From JAAEPI01 sp964352625 (GTDB taxonomy: Bacteria > Bacteroidota > Bacteroidia > Cytophagales > Cyclobacteriaceae), in NCBI GenBank assembly GCA_964352625.1, contig CAYGSD010000006.1, positions 124,001 to 188,000 of the forward strand: DNA of 64,000 bases, in the 5' to 3' direction. Of the stretch, positions 7,695-15,946 are shown piece after piece. Each line of letters starts with the position of its first letter. Position 1 is the stretch's first letter. The notes under the pieces were generated by a model. The model saw nothing but the letters and a program-made list of their open reading frames with translations, did no database searches and was not told the DNA's origin. A program made the position numbers and the translations under genes.

Positions 7695-8867
7695 ATGGAG
7701 GTTCCTGTAATTATTTGTATTCTCATTCTGTTGGCAGCACTAACAAGAGTTCTAACTGTATTCATACATGAACTTGGACATGCTATCGCTGGACTTATTC
7801 TTTTAAATGGAGATATTTCAATATATGTTGGCTCTTATGGCGATCCGAAGAAGGGGATTCACTTTAAGGTAGGGAGACTGAATGTTCATTTCAAATACAA
7901 TCCTCTCCTTTGGAACCACGGTTTGTGCACTTCAAATTCATCCCATATGTCTTTCACTCAGGGATATATCTTTACTCTGGCTGGGCCACTCGCCTCTCTG
8001 CTTGTGGCAATTTCAAGTGCCCTCCTACTTGCTAATCCCGAATTACACGGCTCAATAAAGTTGATTTCAATTTTTCTACTATTCTCGTCAATACCAGATT
8101 TCTTTCAGAACATTAGTCCAAATAAGAACCCAATATTTCTTCATGATGGAACAATGACATACAATGATGGTCAGTCCTTAAAGCTCCTAAGAGAGTATCG
8201 CAATGTGTATAAAGAAATTACTCTATTAAGTCAATATTATAGAAATGATGAACTCGAAAAAGGCATTATGTTCTTTGAAGAAGTGCATGCAAAAACTCCA
8301 GATATTAATATTCTTCGAATGGGAGTTGCTCTTTATTTAAGGAATGGAGAGTATGAGAAAGTAAAAGCCCTATATGTCAAGATGAGTCTCGAACAGGATT
8401 TGAATTCAGATGATTATTGCAATTATGCCTTGGCTTATTCTCATAGCGGACAGCATTTAAATGCTTTAAATTTCTACGAGAAATCTCTGAATCTTAATCC
8501 AGAATCTTTCTATTCTTTGAATAATAGAGGCTATACCTTAAATATCTTGGAAAGATACGATCAGGCAATTAATGATTTTAATAAAGCAATTGATCTGAAT
8601 CCACATTTCGCCTATGCCTACAATAACAGGGGACTTTCTAAGATAAAATTAGGGCAAGTTGAGGATGGACTCGCTGATATAGAAAAATCAATGGAAATTG
8701 ATATTAAAAACTCGTACGCATATAAGAATCTTGGAATATATCACAAGGATAAAGGAGAGTATGCAAAGGCTATGAAATATTTTGAAGAAGCCAAAAATTA
8801 TGATCCTAAAACAGATGGATTGAGCGAGCTGATAGCAGAAACTGAAATTGAAATGAAAGATTTATGA
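7695..8867 (+). CDS. M50-like membrane metallopeptidase fused to TPR repeats
   Basis: A 390-residue protein. The N-terminal 150 residues are membrane-embedded and carry H-E-L-G-H at 25-29, the zinc motif of site-2-type (M50) peptidases, inside the first hydrophobic segment. A segment near residues 135-157 (S-S-I-P-D-F-F-Q ... N-D-G) may supply the third ligand but is not a clean NxxPxxxxDG. From about 190 to the end are tetratricopeptide repeats (for example A-Y-N-N-R-G-L-S-K-I near 300). No substrate is suggested by the neighbours. Base composition is clearly more AT-rich than the flanking genes, hinting at acquisition. Alternative: a non-proteolytic M50 homologue. Confidence 0.65.
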   Translation: MEVPVIICILILLAALTRVLTVFIHELGHAIAGLILLNGDISIYVGSYGDPKKGIHFKVGRLNVHFKYNPLLWNHGLCTSNSSHMSFTQGYIFTLAGPLASLLVAISSALLLANPELHGSIKLISIFLLFSSIPDFFQNISPNKNPIFLHDGTMTYNDGQSLKLLREYRNVYKEITLLSQYYRNDELEKGIMFFEEVHAKTPDINILRMGVALYLRNGEYEKVKALYVKMSLEQDLNSDDYCNYALAYSHSGQHLNALNFYEKSLNLNPESFYSLNNRGYTLNILERYDQAINDFNKAIDLNPHFAYAYNNRGLSKIKLGQVEDGLADIEKSMEIDIKNSYAYKNLGIYHKDKGEYAKAMKYFEEAKNYDPKTDGLSELIAETEIEMKDL

Positions 8868-8940
8868 GTAGTTGGCATTTATCTGTAGCTCCTCCCCGAT
8901 AAAAATTCAATTAGCCAAAATAATTTCCTCCAAAAATTTG

Positions 8941-8984
8941 TGTAGCTAAATAACTACACATATACTTGTAGCCAAATGGCTACA
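8941..8984. promoter_or_regulatory. Tandem palindromic operators of the ArsR-type regulator
   Basis: Two similar 18-bp palindromes lie 26 bp apart: TGTAGCTAAATAACTACA (8941-8958) and TGTAGCCAAATGGCTACA (8967-8984), sharing TGTAG/CTACA ends. The second ends 2 bases before the regulator start codon. AAAATTTG at 8933-8940 is one base off the -7 consensus, so bound repressor would cover the transcription start. The fit to autorepression by the adjacent ArsR protein is inference. Confidence 0.75.
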
Positions 8985-8986
8985 CG

Positions 8987-9316
8987 ATGAAATTACGAAG
9001 AGACATTTTTCAGGCAATTGCCGATCCTACCCGCCGAGCAATCTTGGTTTTGCTATCTACCCAGACCATGACGGCCGGGGCTATTGCTGCGGAGTTTGAC
9101 GTGGCACGGCCCACCATTTCCAAGCACATGCAAATCCTCAACGAGTGCGAGCTGGTGGAATCGAACCAGAAGGGACGGGAGATTTTCTACGAAATAAAGA
9201 TTGATAAGATGAAAGAGATAGATCAATGGATTGAGCAGTTCCGCAAGATTTGGGAAAACCGCTTCGACAACCTGGACTCCTATTTGACCAAAATTCAAAA
9301 CAAGACATCTAACTAA
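8987..9316 (+). CDS. ArsR-family winged-helix transcriptional regulator
   Basis: A 109-residue regulator with the opening R-R-D-I-F-Q-A-I-A-D-P-T-R-R-A-I and a winged helix in which R-P-T-I-S-K-H-M is the recognition helix. There is no CxC metal site. This subgroup usually pairs with an AHSA1/SRPBCC-domain gene, which is what follows 11 bases later. It is likely to repress its own operon through the tandem palindromes next to its start codon. The effector is unknown. Confidence 0.9.
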   Translation: MKLRRDIFQAIADPTRRAILVLLSTQTMTAGAIAAEFDVARPTISKHMQILNECELVESNQKGREIFYEIKIDKMKEIDQWIEQFRKIWENRFDNLDSYLTKIQNKTSN

Positions 9317-9327
9317 TAGCTAACAAA

Positions 9328-9831
9328 ATGAAAACAGCCCTATTATTTGATTTTACGGTGGACAAAGAAACGCGCACCGTAAACGTACAACGCGAATTTG
9401 CTGCACCTCTTGACCTGGTTTGGGATGCCTGGACCAAGCCGGAAATCCTCGACCAATGGTGGGCACCAAAGCCTTACCGAAACAAGACCAAGTCTATAGA
9501 TTTTCGAGAAGGTGGCCAATGGCTTTACTGCATGGTCAGCCCAGAGAATGAGGTACATTGGTGTAAAAACGATTATTTGAAAATCGACCCGAAAACGAGC
9601 TTCACCGGATTGGATGCCTTCTGCGATGAAGATGGCAATACCAATACTGAAATGCCTCGCACTGAATGGAAAAACTCATTTGCTGAAAATGATCGTATAA
9701 CGAAAGTGACCGTTGTGGCTACTTATGACAAGCTGGAAGACCTGGAGATGGTAATCCAAATGGGCTTCCAGGAAGGATTTACTATGGGATTGAATCAGTT
9801 GGAGGAAGTGCTGAAGAAATTGACAAGCTGA
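9328..9831 (+). CDS. SRPBCC / AHSA1-domain protein
   Basis: A 167-residue protein of the START-like SRPBCC fold, with the typical REFAAPLDLVWDAWTKPE entry, a W-W-A-P-K-P block and a C-terminal helix starting G-F-T-M-G-L-N-Q-L. These proteins bind hydrophobic ligands and very often sit beside an ArsR regulator, as here, in one operon. The ligand is unknown. A hairpin terminator follows at 9896. Confidence 0.85.
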   Translation: MKTALLFDFTVDKETRTVNVQREFAAPLDLVWDAWTKPEILDQWWAPKPYRNKTKSIDFREGGQWLYCMVSPENEVHWCKNDYLKIDPKTSFTGLDAFCDEDGNTNTEMPRTEWKNSFAENDRITKVTVVATYDKLEDLEMVIQMGFQEGFTMGLNQLEEVLKKLTS

Positions 9832-9895
9832 TCAATCAGTATGCGTACCTTTTTTTTATCAAGGCATCAGAAAGAGTGAAGTAAGCACTACATCT

Positions 9896-9926
9896 AAAGC
9901 TCCTGTTCTAACTCGGGAGCTTTTTT
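9896..9926 (+). terminator. Rho-independent terminator after the arsR-AHSA1 operon
   Basis: Stem AAAGCTCC/GGGAGCTTT with an 11-12 base loop, followed by a run of T. Confidence 0.8.
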
Positions 9927-10088
9927 ATTATCGCCTCACCCAGCATTTCTACTCCCCTCACTTCCCAATCCTATCTAAGATAAAACCAAAATCCATTCAG
10001 CCTTTTCAGCATGGTCAAACACACGCAAATAATCGTACAACCAAATCCCTCAGATGGCGTATCTTGATCTTCTCATTGTCGAGACTAC

Positions 10089-13022
10089 ATGCAAAAGCAA
10101 CTAGAGAATTTTCACCAGAAGTACATTGACCTAGTCACCAATACCCTCTTTGCCTCCATTGATAAAGAGGTGAAAAAGGATTTGAGCGAGTTTGACAAAC
10201 TAGAGCAAGGCCTGACGGAATCGCTCCCATCGAAGTGGAAGTCGTACGAAGACCTTATTCAATTCAAACAAAAAGCACTAAACCTTACCGAAAGCATTTG
10301 GGGGTCTTTTTCTCCGGAGGATTTCAATGAGTATGCCCAAGCTTTCATTTCCAGAATGGAGCTGGAAATTGCCAAGTTTCCAGCGGTTATTGAAGAGCAG
10401 CAGGATGCAAATAGGTTCACTCTTCTTGACACGGACTCTGGCCTACTCACCATCAACAAATCCCTAAAGCGCTTCATTTTTTGGGCAGCCACGTTTCCCA
10501 AAAGAGTATTTGCGAGGAAGAAAAGAGACGACCTGTACTGGAAACATGAAGTGCCCGTCCGGCAAGTACTTCGGCACCACCTTCTAGTTGATTTGTGCAA
10601 TCGGATTCTCACCCTGCGAGACCCCCTGTTTGTGGAGTCCATGAAAGCGCACTTAGCCCTCAAAGACTGGGAATATGGAGTGATGAAAACGGGCGAAGCA
10701 GTGACTCCACCAGAAATTTCTGACAATTCAAGAAAAGCGATTTCCATCCAAAAGAGGAAAGTCAAGAAAATACTAAAAGAAACTGCGGAATCATGCTGGG
10801 AGGAAATGCTGGAAGCTCTTGCAAAAGTTGATACAATCGAGCTATCTGGTAGAAGTTATCAGCCGGATACAGTGAGCTATCACTTTGAAAAAGCAAACAA
10901 AAAATGGACGCAAATAGAGACTAATTGGATCAATAATCTGGATGTGTTTCTTGAAGATTGGCGCTCAGATCTGGCCATTCAAGTACTCATATTGCAGGCT
11001 GAAGCCGATTTGGCGCTTTTTTGTGAGAACCAGGATGAAAACATGGATGACTATTTGGGCGAAGAGCTCAATGCCATCCAGTCCTTCATATCTTCTTCGC
11101 TAGAAGAAATCGATAAATCAGACAAAGACCTTGGATCGGTCATCAAGAAGCAGCTTTATCACGCCCAAAAGACGCTTGACAAGCAGGTGATTCCGGCCCT
11201 TATAGAAAAGCTCGGCAATAAGAATCTTGTGAGTGGAATTGATCGTCTTTTGGTCGGTACCTTCAAGGAAATGGAGAAGCTCACCATAGAGCGAAAAGTC
11301 CCCAAGGTTTCCACCGAGTACCTCACTCCTCTTTCTGACGCTGACATCACGACCATGTCTCCTTATGAGCTGATTGCATTTGAAATAGCTCCCGACCTGA
11401 AAAGCTCACTCGAAACAATCAAGGAAAAACTCAGTGAAGAATTGAATGAAAATCTCCTGATCGCTCAGGACTTAGATCACATCATCGCTTTTGGTCTGAA
11501 TACCGCCTTGGATGAGTTAGAAGATGAGGTGGATTTGAACGAAGTGGCCACCATCGCCAATACCAGTCTAAAGCGCGCAGAAAGCCGTGCAAAGGATGTA
11601 AAAGAAAGTCTGCAAAAGGCGATGGATTTGGTGAATGAGTCTGTGACCGCTGCAATACACTCCTATCAAACCTCTCTGAACGAACTGACCGAAAATGAAA
11701 ATGTCCGTGAAATCAGATTGAGAATACTGCGGGCGAAAGCACTTCAACAGACGGAAGAATACCGCGAGCAGGTTAAAGGAACGGCTAAGACGTGGTTTGC
11801 GCAAGGACTTGCCTGGGCCAGGGACAAATGGCAAGTGGTCACAAAACTCAAGAACCGCCTGACCAAGAAGCTGATCACGGAAGACAAGGGCATGGATGTG
11901 GAAGTGGCCAATTTTCTGATTGACTCAGAAAAAGTGATCATGGAACTTCCGGTGATCTACAGAAACCTTTATCAAATCCAGCCTGTAAAGGATTTAGAAT
12001 TGTTTGTAGGGCGCGAGAAAGAATTGAAAAACCTTTCGTTAGCTTATGATAACTGGTGCAACAACAAAAAAGGCGCGGCAGTGATCATTGGAGAAAAATG
12101 GAGTGGTCTAACCTCTTTTATTAACTACTGCCAAAAAAATAACCTTTTCAATCACCCATGCAATAGATTCAAACCATTGACCTCCGTGGATAGCGAAGGG
12201 CAAGTATTTGATTTTTTGAATTCCATAGTGACAGAAGTTCCAAGGAAAAATTTGGATTGGGATGCCATGGCCGTTCAGCTCAAGTCCGAGAACCGAAGAG
12301 TTATCATCATAGAGGATATTCAGTGCTTGTATCTGCGTCGAGTTGGTGGATTCGACACCTTGCACGGATTAGCCTCTCTGGTTCATCAGACTTCAGATCA
12401 CATTTTTTGGATAATGACCTCAACGAGTCACGCTTGGAAATATTTGATTAAAACGATAGGGATGCACGAAGCATTTAGGTTCCAAATCCACTTTACCAAT
12501 CCCTCAGCCGAGCAAGTGGCTGATATCATCAAAAAGAGGAGCAGGATCAGTGGGTACAAAATGATTTTTAGAAAGAGTGATGATGATGAAACCAATAAAA
12601 AGTTTCTTAAACTGGATGAAGAAAGTCAGCAGAGATATTTGCGGGATCGATTCTTTGATCAGATGGTGAGTTTTGCTTCTGGCAACATAAGCATGGCTTT
12701 AATGTTCTGGCTGCTATCAACTGAGAAAGTAAATGAGGATCAGGTGGAGATTAGTGCATTCACAAAACCTGATTTTTCTTTCCTTCACAATTATTCTCAA
12801 ACTTGGATATTTGCCTTGCATCAGTTGGTCTTGCATGATGGGTTAAACCTTGAGCAGTTCGCACTTGTTTCCAGAACGAATAAGAGAGAGGCTATCGTTC
12901 TCTTACTTGCCCTTCAGGAGGACGGCATCCTGCTCGATAAGGACGGGTACTATGTCATCAACCCTCTTATTTATAGAAGTGTTATTAACCTTTTGGTCTC
13001 CAAAAACCTTATTCTGAAATGA
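10089..13022 (+). CDS. Large coiled-coil protein with C-terminal degenerate P-loop (AAA/STAND-like) ATPase domain
   Basis: A 977-residue protein with no clear signal peptide or membrane helix. Residues 1-635 are almost wholly helical and charged, with heptad-like stretches (about 330-560). At about 638 an F-V-G-R-E-K-E-L entry opens an AAA_16/Orc1-like ATPase domain. The Walker A equivalent, G-E-K-W-S-G-L-T-S at 668-676, has Leu where Lys is expected; the Walker B equivalent R-V-I-I-I-E-D is at 737-743, and a possible sensor 1 I-M-T-S-T at 775-779. The last 70 residues resemble a winged helix. The stop overlaps the start of an mscS gene by 4 bases (ATGA), so the products are made together. 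I do not recognise the family; it may gate or sense for the channel. Confidence 0.6.
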   Translation: MQKQLENFHQKYIDLVTNTLFASIDKEVKKDLSEFDKLEQGLTESLPSKWKSYEDLIQFKQKALNLTESIWGSFSPEDFNEYAQAFISRMELEIAKFPAVIEEQQDANRFTLLDTDSGLLTINKSLKRFIFWAATFPKRVFARKKRDDLYWKHEVPVRQVLRHHLLVDLCNRILTLRDPLFVESMKAHLALKDWEYGVMKTGEAVTPPEISDNSRKAISIQKRKVKKILKETAESCWEEMLEALAKVDTIELSGRSYQPDTVSYHFEKANKKWTQIETNWINNLDVFLEDWRSDLAIQVLILQAEADLALFCENQDENMDDYLGEELNAIQSFISSSLEEIDKSDKDLGSVIKKQLYHAQKTLDKQVIPALIEKLGNKNLVSGIDRLLVGTFKEMEKLTIERKVPKVSTEYLTPLSDADITTMSPYELIAFEIAPDLKSSLETIKEKLSEELNENLLIAQDLDHIIAFGLNTALDELEDEVDLNEVATIANTSLKRAESRAKDVKESLQKAMDLVNESVTAAIHSYQTSLNELTENENVREIRLRILRAKALQQTEEYREQVKGTAKTWFAQGLAWARDKWQVVTKLKNRLTKKLITEDKGMDVEVANFLIDSEKVIMELPVIYRNLYQIQPVKDLELFVGREKELKNLSLAYDNWCNNKKGAAVIIGEKWSGLTSFINYCQKNNLFNHPCNRFKPLTSVDSEGQVFDFLNSIVTEVPRKNLDWDAMAVQLKSENRRVIIIEDIQCLYLRRVGGFDTLHGLASLVHQTSDHIFWIMTSTSHAWKYLIKTIGMHEAFRFQIHFTNPSAEQVADIIKKRSRISGYKMIFRKSDDDETNKKFLKLDEESQQRYLRDRFFDQMVSFASGNISMALMFWLLSTEKVNEDQVEISAFTKPDFSFLHNYSQTWIFALHQLVLHDGLNLEQFALVSRTNKREAIVLLLALQEDGILLDKDGYYVINPLIYRSVINLLVSKNLILK

Positions 13023-13906
13023 AAAAACTCGCATTCTTATTACTAACAATAGGGTTTTGGGTTAGTGCCAAAGCTCAGGGAACGGTCAGTGAAAATGCTC
13101 AAAAGGAGATCGCCGAAAACGCACCTGATTTTTCAGAAATATTCTCTGTAGCGAAAATATTCTGGGCGATCGTCTTCCTAACAGGAGGCTACTTTGTGAT
13201 CAAATTCGTCACTCGTATCCTTACCCTTCTAGCTGAGCGTAGCACCACCTACCGAATCACGTTGAAAGGCTTTGTGCCAGTGGTGAGAATCCTTGGATGG
13301 GTAGTCGTACTGACCATCATTATTGCCGGCATATTTCAACCTCCTGCTGCTACCGTATTAGCGCTGAGTGCTTCGGTTGGGGTAGCGGTGGGATTTGCTT
13401 CTCAAGACATCCTGAAAAACATTTTCGGAGGAATAGTCATTCTCTTTGATCGTCCGTTTGTAGTCGGAGACAAAATTGAAGTTGGCTCCTACTACGGGGA
13501 AGTGTCGAGCATCGGCTTGCGCTCTACGCGGATTGTAACGCCGGATGATTCGCTCGTTTCAGTGCCCAATAGTGAAATCATGAACAGCTCTGTATCCAAT
13601 GCCAACGCTGGAGAACCCAATTGTCAGGTAGTTGCAGAGATTTACCTTCCTCTGCACATTGACACGGTGCGGGTGAGAGAAATTGCTATACAGTCTGCTC
13701 AAGTATCGAAACTGATTTACCTGGACAAGCCCATTGCTGTCCTCTTTTTCAACGAAATCAAGGATCGTAAATCTTATCTCAAGATGAGGCTAAAAGCCTA
13801 TGTAGCAGATATCAGAGGAGAATTTGCCTTCAAAAGTGAAATGACCGAATTGGTGATTTCTGCGCTTTATCAAGAAGGTTTGATAAAAGATGAAGACTTT
13901 AGATAA
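13019..13906 (+). CDS. Small mechanosensitive channel, MscS family
   Basis: A 295-residue channel protein. A cleavable signal peptide (1-19, ending A-K-A-Q) precedes a transmembrane segment at about 42-62, a second near 88-105 and the pore helix at about 114-140 with the MscS core G-V-A-V-G-F-A-S-Q-D-I-L-K-N-I-F-G-G. The beta domain follows (F-V-V-G-D-K-I-E-V, then V-P-N-S-E-I-M-N). It is close to E. coli MscS in length (286). Its start codon overlaps the stop of the large ATPase-like gene, an unusual partner, so this channel may be opened or regulated by that protein as well as, or instead of, by membrane tension. Confidence 0.85.
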   Translation: MKKLAFLLLTIGFWVSAKAQGTVSENAQKEIAENAPDFSEIFSVAKIFWAIVFLTGGYFVIKFVTRILTLLAERSTTYRITLKGFVPVVRILGWVVVLTIIIAGIFQPPAATVLALSASVGVAVGFASQDILKNIFGGIVILFDRPFVVGDKIEVGSYYGEVSSIGLRSTRIVTPDDSLVSVPNSEIMNSSVSNANAGEPNCQVVAEIYLPLHIDTVRVREIAIQSAQVSKLIYLDKPIAVLFFNEIKDRKSYLKMRLKAYVADIRGEFAFKSEMTELVISALYQEGLIKDEDFR

Positions 13907-13930
13907 TGCTGTCAGCAGCTAGCCGGTCAT

Positions 13931-14545
13931 CTATTGACTACTCCTATTTCTCTGAATACCATCACTACTTCCCGGTCTGCCAGCACCATTCTGTTCCGAG
14001 CGAGGTATCACAGGTGCATTTGCCCTATATCTGGAAGCTGAATTTTGATTAAAATCATTTTGAATTTCCATATCATTCTTTGATAGCAATGAATTCCTAA
14101 TAAAACTGTTGAAATAGAGATCCTCTCTGTGTAAATGAAACCGAGCATTTTGATTTGAGAAGTATTCAAATTCCAATGGCAACTTTTCTCCAATAAATTT
14201 CATCTGAACCAAACTGAGCATTAACAAATTATTTTGCCCGATATACGCGTTTGCATATTTTTCATAGGGGACTTTGAAGTTTCGAGGAAATTTCTTCCAA
14301 TACCACAGATAGTAATCCGCTGCAGAACTTACCCTAAAATATTCACCTCCTGCTAGATAGTGAGTGTTACCCGAATTTTTATCAGCCAAATCTTTACTGA
14401 ACTCACCTAAGCCGGTTTCCAATAATTCGTGTTTGACTTGCACAAAAGCCGCAGGATCATCCCAATTCCTAAAATCGATCACCACACTTTGTGCAGATAA
14501 ATGGGCTATTAAGGCTACTGAAAAAATAAAAGATAACGTTCTCAT
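13931..14545 (-). CDS. Exported protein of unknown function
   Basis: A 204-residue protein with a signal peptide cut after about residue 18 (L-S-A-Q). The mature part is rich in aromatic residues (Y-Y-L-W-Y-W near residue 80) and its last 45 residues are Asn-, Ser-, Arg- and Gly-rich and probably disordered. I do not recognise a family. It is convergent with mscS (24 bases apart) and divergent from the small PLDc_N-type gene, with which it shares an intergenic region holding an FNR-like palindrome. Confidence 0.6.
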   Translation of the reverse strand: MRTLSFIFSVALIAHLSAQSVVIDFRNWDDPAAFVQVKHELLETGLGEFSKDLADKNSGNTHYLAGGEYFRVSSAADYYLWYWKKFPRNFKVPYEKYANAYIGQNNLLMLSLVQMKFIGEKLPLEFEYFSNQNARFHLHREDLYFNSFIRNSLLSKNDMEIQNDFNQNSASRYRANAPVIPRSEQNGAGRPGSSDGIQRNRSSQ

Positions 14546-14593
14546 GTTATAATTATTAAAAAACGATAGGGGTTACACGATCTATAAACAAAA

Positions 14594-14617
14594 AGGTTAT
14601 TTGGAATTTTATAACCT
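14594..14617. promoter_or_regulatory. Inverted repeat AGGTTAT-N10-ATAACCT
   Basis: Perfect 7-base arms in the divergent region between the exported protein and the PLDc_N-like gene, 49 bases upstream of the leftward start. It could be an operator or a leader hairpin; nothing else supports either. Confidence 0.35.
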
Positions 14618-14639
14618 AGAGAATGAATCCACAATGCTA

Positions 14640-14653
14640 TTGATATAAATCAG
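14640..14653. promoter_or_regulatory. FNR/CRP-like palindrome TTGAT-ATAA-ATCAG
   Basis: Nearly exact match to the FNR-type TTGAT-N4-ATCAA, 63 bases before the PLDc_N-like gene. It has the same geometry as the sites before usp (17337) and before the cco operon (23949). Confidence 0.5.
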
Positions 14654-14716
14654 GGAAACGCTTGCTACTGGTCATACCATCTCGGCTCCAAATCGAGTCA
14701 CTTTACAATAAAAATT

Positions 14717-14896
14717 ATGTTATGGATTATAGTAGGTGTAATTGTGGTCACAGTGGCCATCTACGCCATGGTCAGTATCTCCGCCAGTAACATGGAGAAA
14801 TCCAGTAAGATGATGTGGTTTGCTATTGTGGTATTGATACCATTCATAGGCCCCCTGTCCTATTACTTTCTGAGAAAGAACCCAAGCAAGGCTTAA
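14717..14896 (+). CDS. Small membrane protein with PLDc_N-type two-helix domain
   Basis: A 59-residue ORF starting at ATG 14717 with two hydrophobic helices (about 2-21 and 34-52) and the motif I-P-F-I-G-P-L-S-Y-Y-F-L, typical of the phospholipase D-nuclease N-terminal domain as found in free-standing small membrane proteins. Function unknown. It ends 3 bases before the convergent response-regulator stop, and its upstream region contains an FNR-like palindrome, so it may belong to the oxygen-limited regulon of this region. Confidence 0.7.
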   Translation: MLWIIVGVIVVTVAIYAMVSISASNMEKSSKMMWFAIVVLIPFIGPLSYYFLRKNPSKA

Positions 14897-14899
14897 AAG

Positions 14900-15946
14900 C
14901 TAATATTTTACCTTGGAAAGCTCTTCTGGTTTCAGAATAGAGATTTGACTTGAGTCAATTTCAATCAAACCATCTTGCTTGAATTCAGACAGCACACGAA
15001 TCACAGACTCAGAAGCGGTTCCGACCATAGCTGCCAGATCCGAGCGGACTATTTTAAACGACGTGAGTTCATCGTCAGACTTGTATTTATCATACAGTTT
15101 CATCAGAGCATCTGCGGTTCGCTTGCGCACGGTATTGTAAGCCATATCCATCAGTTCCCTTTCTCTCTCACTCAGGTTAGAAGACAACATTTTGATGAAT
15201 CTGGAGGATACTTCTCTATTCTGAAAAATCAATTCTTGAAAGTCCTGACGAGGTATCAGCGCTAGTTCAGTGTCCTCCATTGACATGGCAAACTCAGTTC
15301 GATCCGTATCCTGAATCAATGCCTTCTCTCCGAGGTAATTCCCGGCATTCAGGATGTCATGAATGAACTCCTTACCATCCACATTGATCTTGTATGTCTT
15401 GACCTTGCCTGATAGTATGTAGTAGGCATAGGACGCGAAATCACCCTCTCGATAAATGATATCCTTCTTCTGAAACTTGCGAGTTTTTCGTTCGGAAAGC
15501 GTAGACTCCAGGTCGGGATATTTTCCTGCAGCCGCCACCAGTTGCTCCACATTTTGGCTGTTTATCAAGCCGGAGTATTTCTCCAGTCTACGCTCAATAG
15601 CTCCCAGCAATTCTATTTCTTGATAGGGTTTGACGATATAGTCATCTGCACCGAGGTTCATCCCTTTTCTGAAGTCCTCTTTCTCCGCTTTCGCTGTGAG
15701 GAATATAAAAGGAATACTCGCCGTAGAAGGGTTTTTCATTATCAAATACAAAACTTCGTACCCATCCATTTCTGGCATCATGATGTCGCAAAGGATCAAA
15801 TCAGGAACTTCAGAAAGGGCCATTTTTACACCCATTCGACCATTTTCTGCGGTGAGGGTCTTGTAATTGGACAAGTTCAGTAACTCCGCGATATTATCAC
15901 GAACGTCATCCTGATCTTCTATAACGAGAATCGTTTTTTGGCTCAT
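14900..15946 (-). CDS. Response regulator with CRP/FNR-type output (REC + cNMP-binding + HTH)
   Basis: A 348-residue fusion. Residues 4-120 are a receiver with Asp54 in L-C-D-I-M-M-P and Lys106 in V-K-P-Y; about 155-265 a cyclic-nucleotide-binding-type beta barrel; about 280-340 a Crp-type winged helix. There is no N-terminal Cys cluster for an iron-sulfur centre. The recognition helix S-E-S-V-I-R keeps Glu313 and Arg317, the pair that reads TGA half-sites in CRP and FNR. It overlaps the histidine kinase gene by 4 bases. It appears to merge the FixJ and FixK roles in one protein and is the likely binder of the TGA-N6-TCA palindromes upstream of usp and cco. No adenylate cyclase is nearby. Confidence 0.85.
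   Translation of the reverse strand: MSQKTILVIEDQDDVRDNIAELLNLSNYKTLTAENGRMGVKMALSEVPDLILCDIMMPEMDGYEVLYLIMKNPSTASIPFIFLTAKAEKEDFRKGMNLGADDYIVKPYQEIELLGAIERRLEKYSGLINSQNVEQLVAAAGKYPDLESTLSERKTRKFQKKDIIYREGDFASYAYYILSGKVKTYKINVDGKEFIHDILNAGNYLGEKALIQDTDRTEFAMSMEDTELALIPRQDFQELIFQNREVSSRFIKMLSSNLSERERELMDMAYNTVRKRTADALMKLYDKYKSDDELTSFKIVRSDLAAMVGTASESVIRVLSEFKQDGLIEIDSSQISILKPEELSKVKY

Noticed and set aside
13907..13930. Hairpin in the gap between mscS and the exported-protein gene as terminator
   Set aside because: Only a short imperfect CTG/CAG pairing and no T run.
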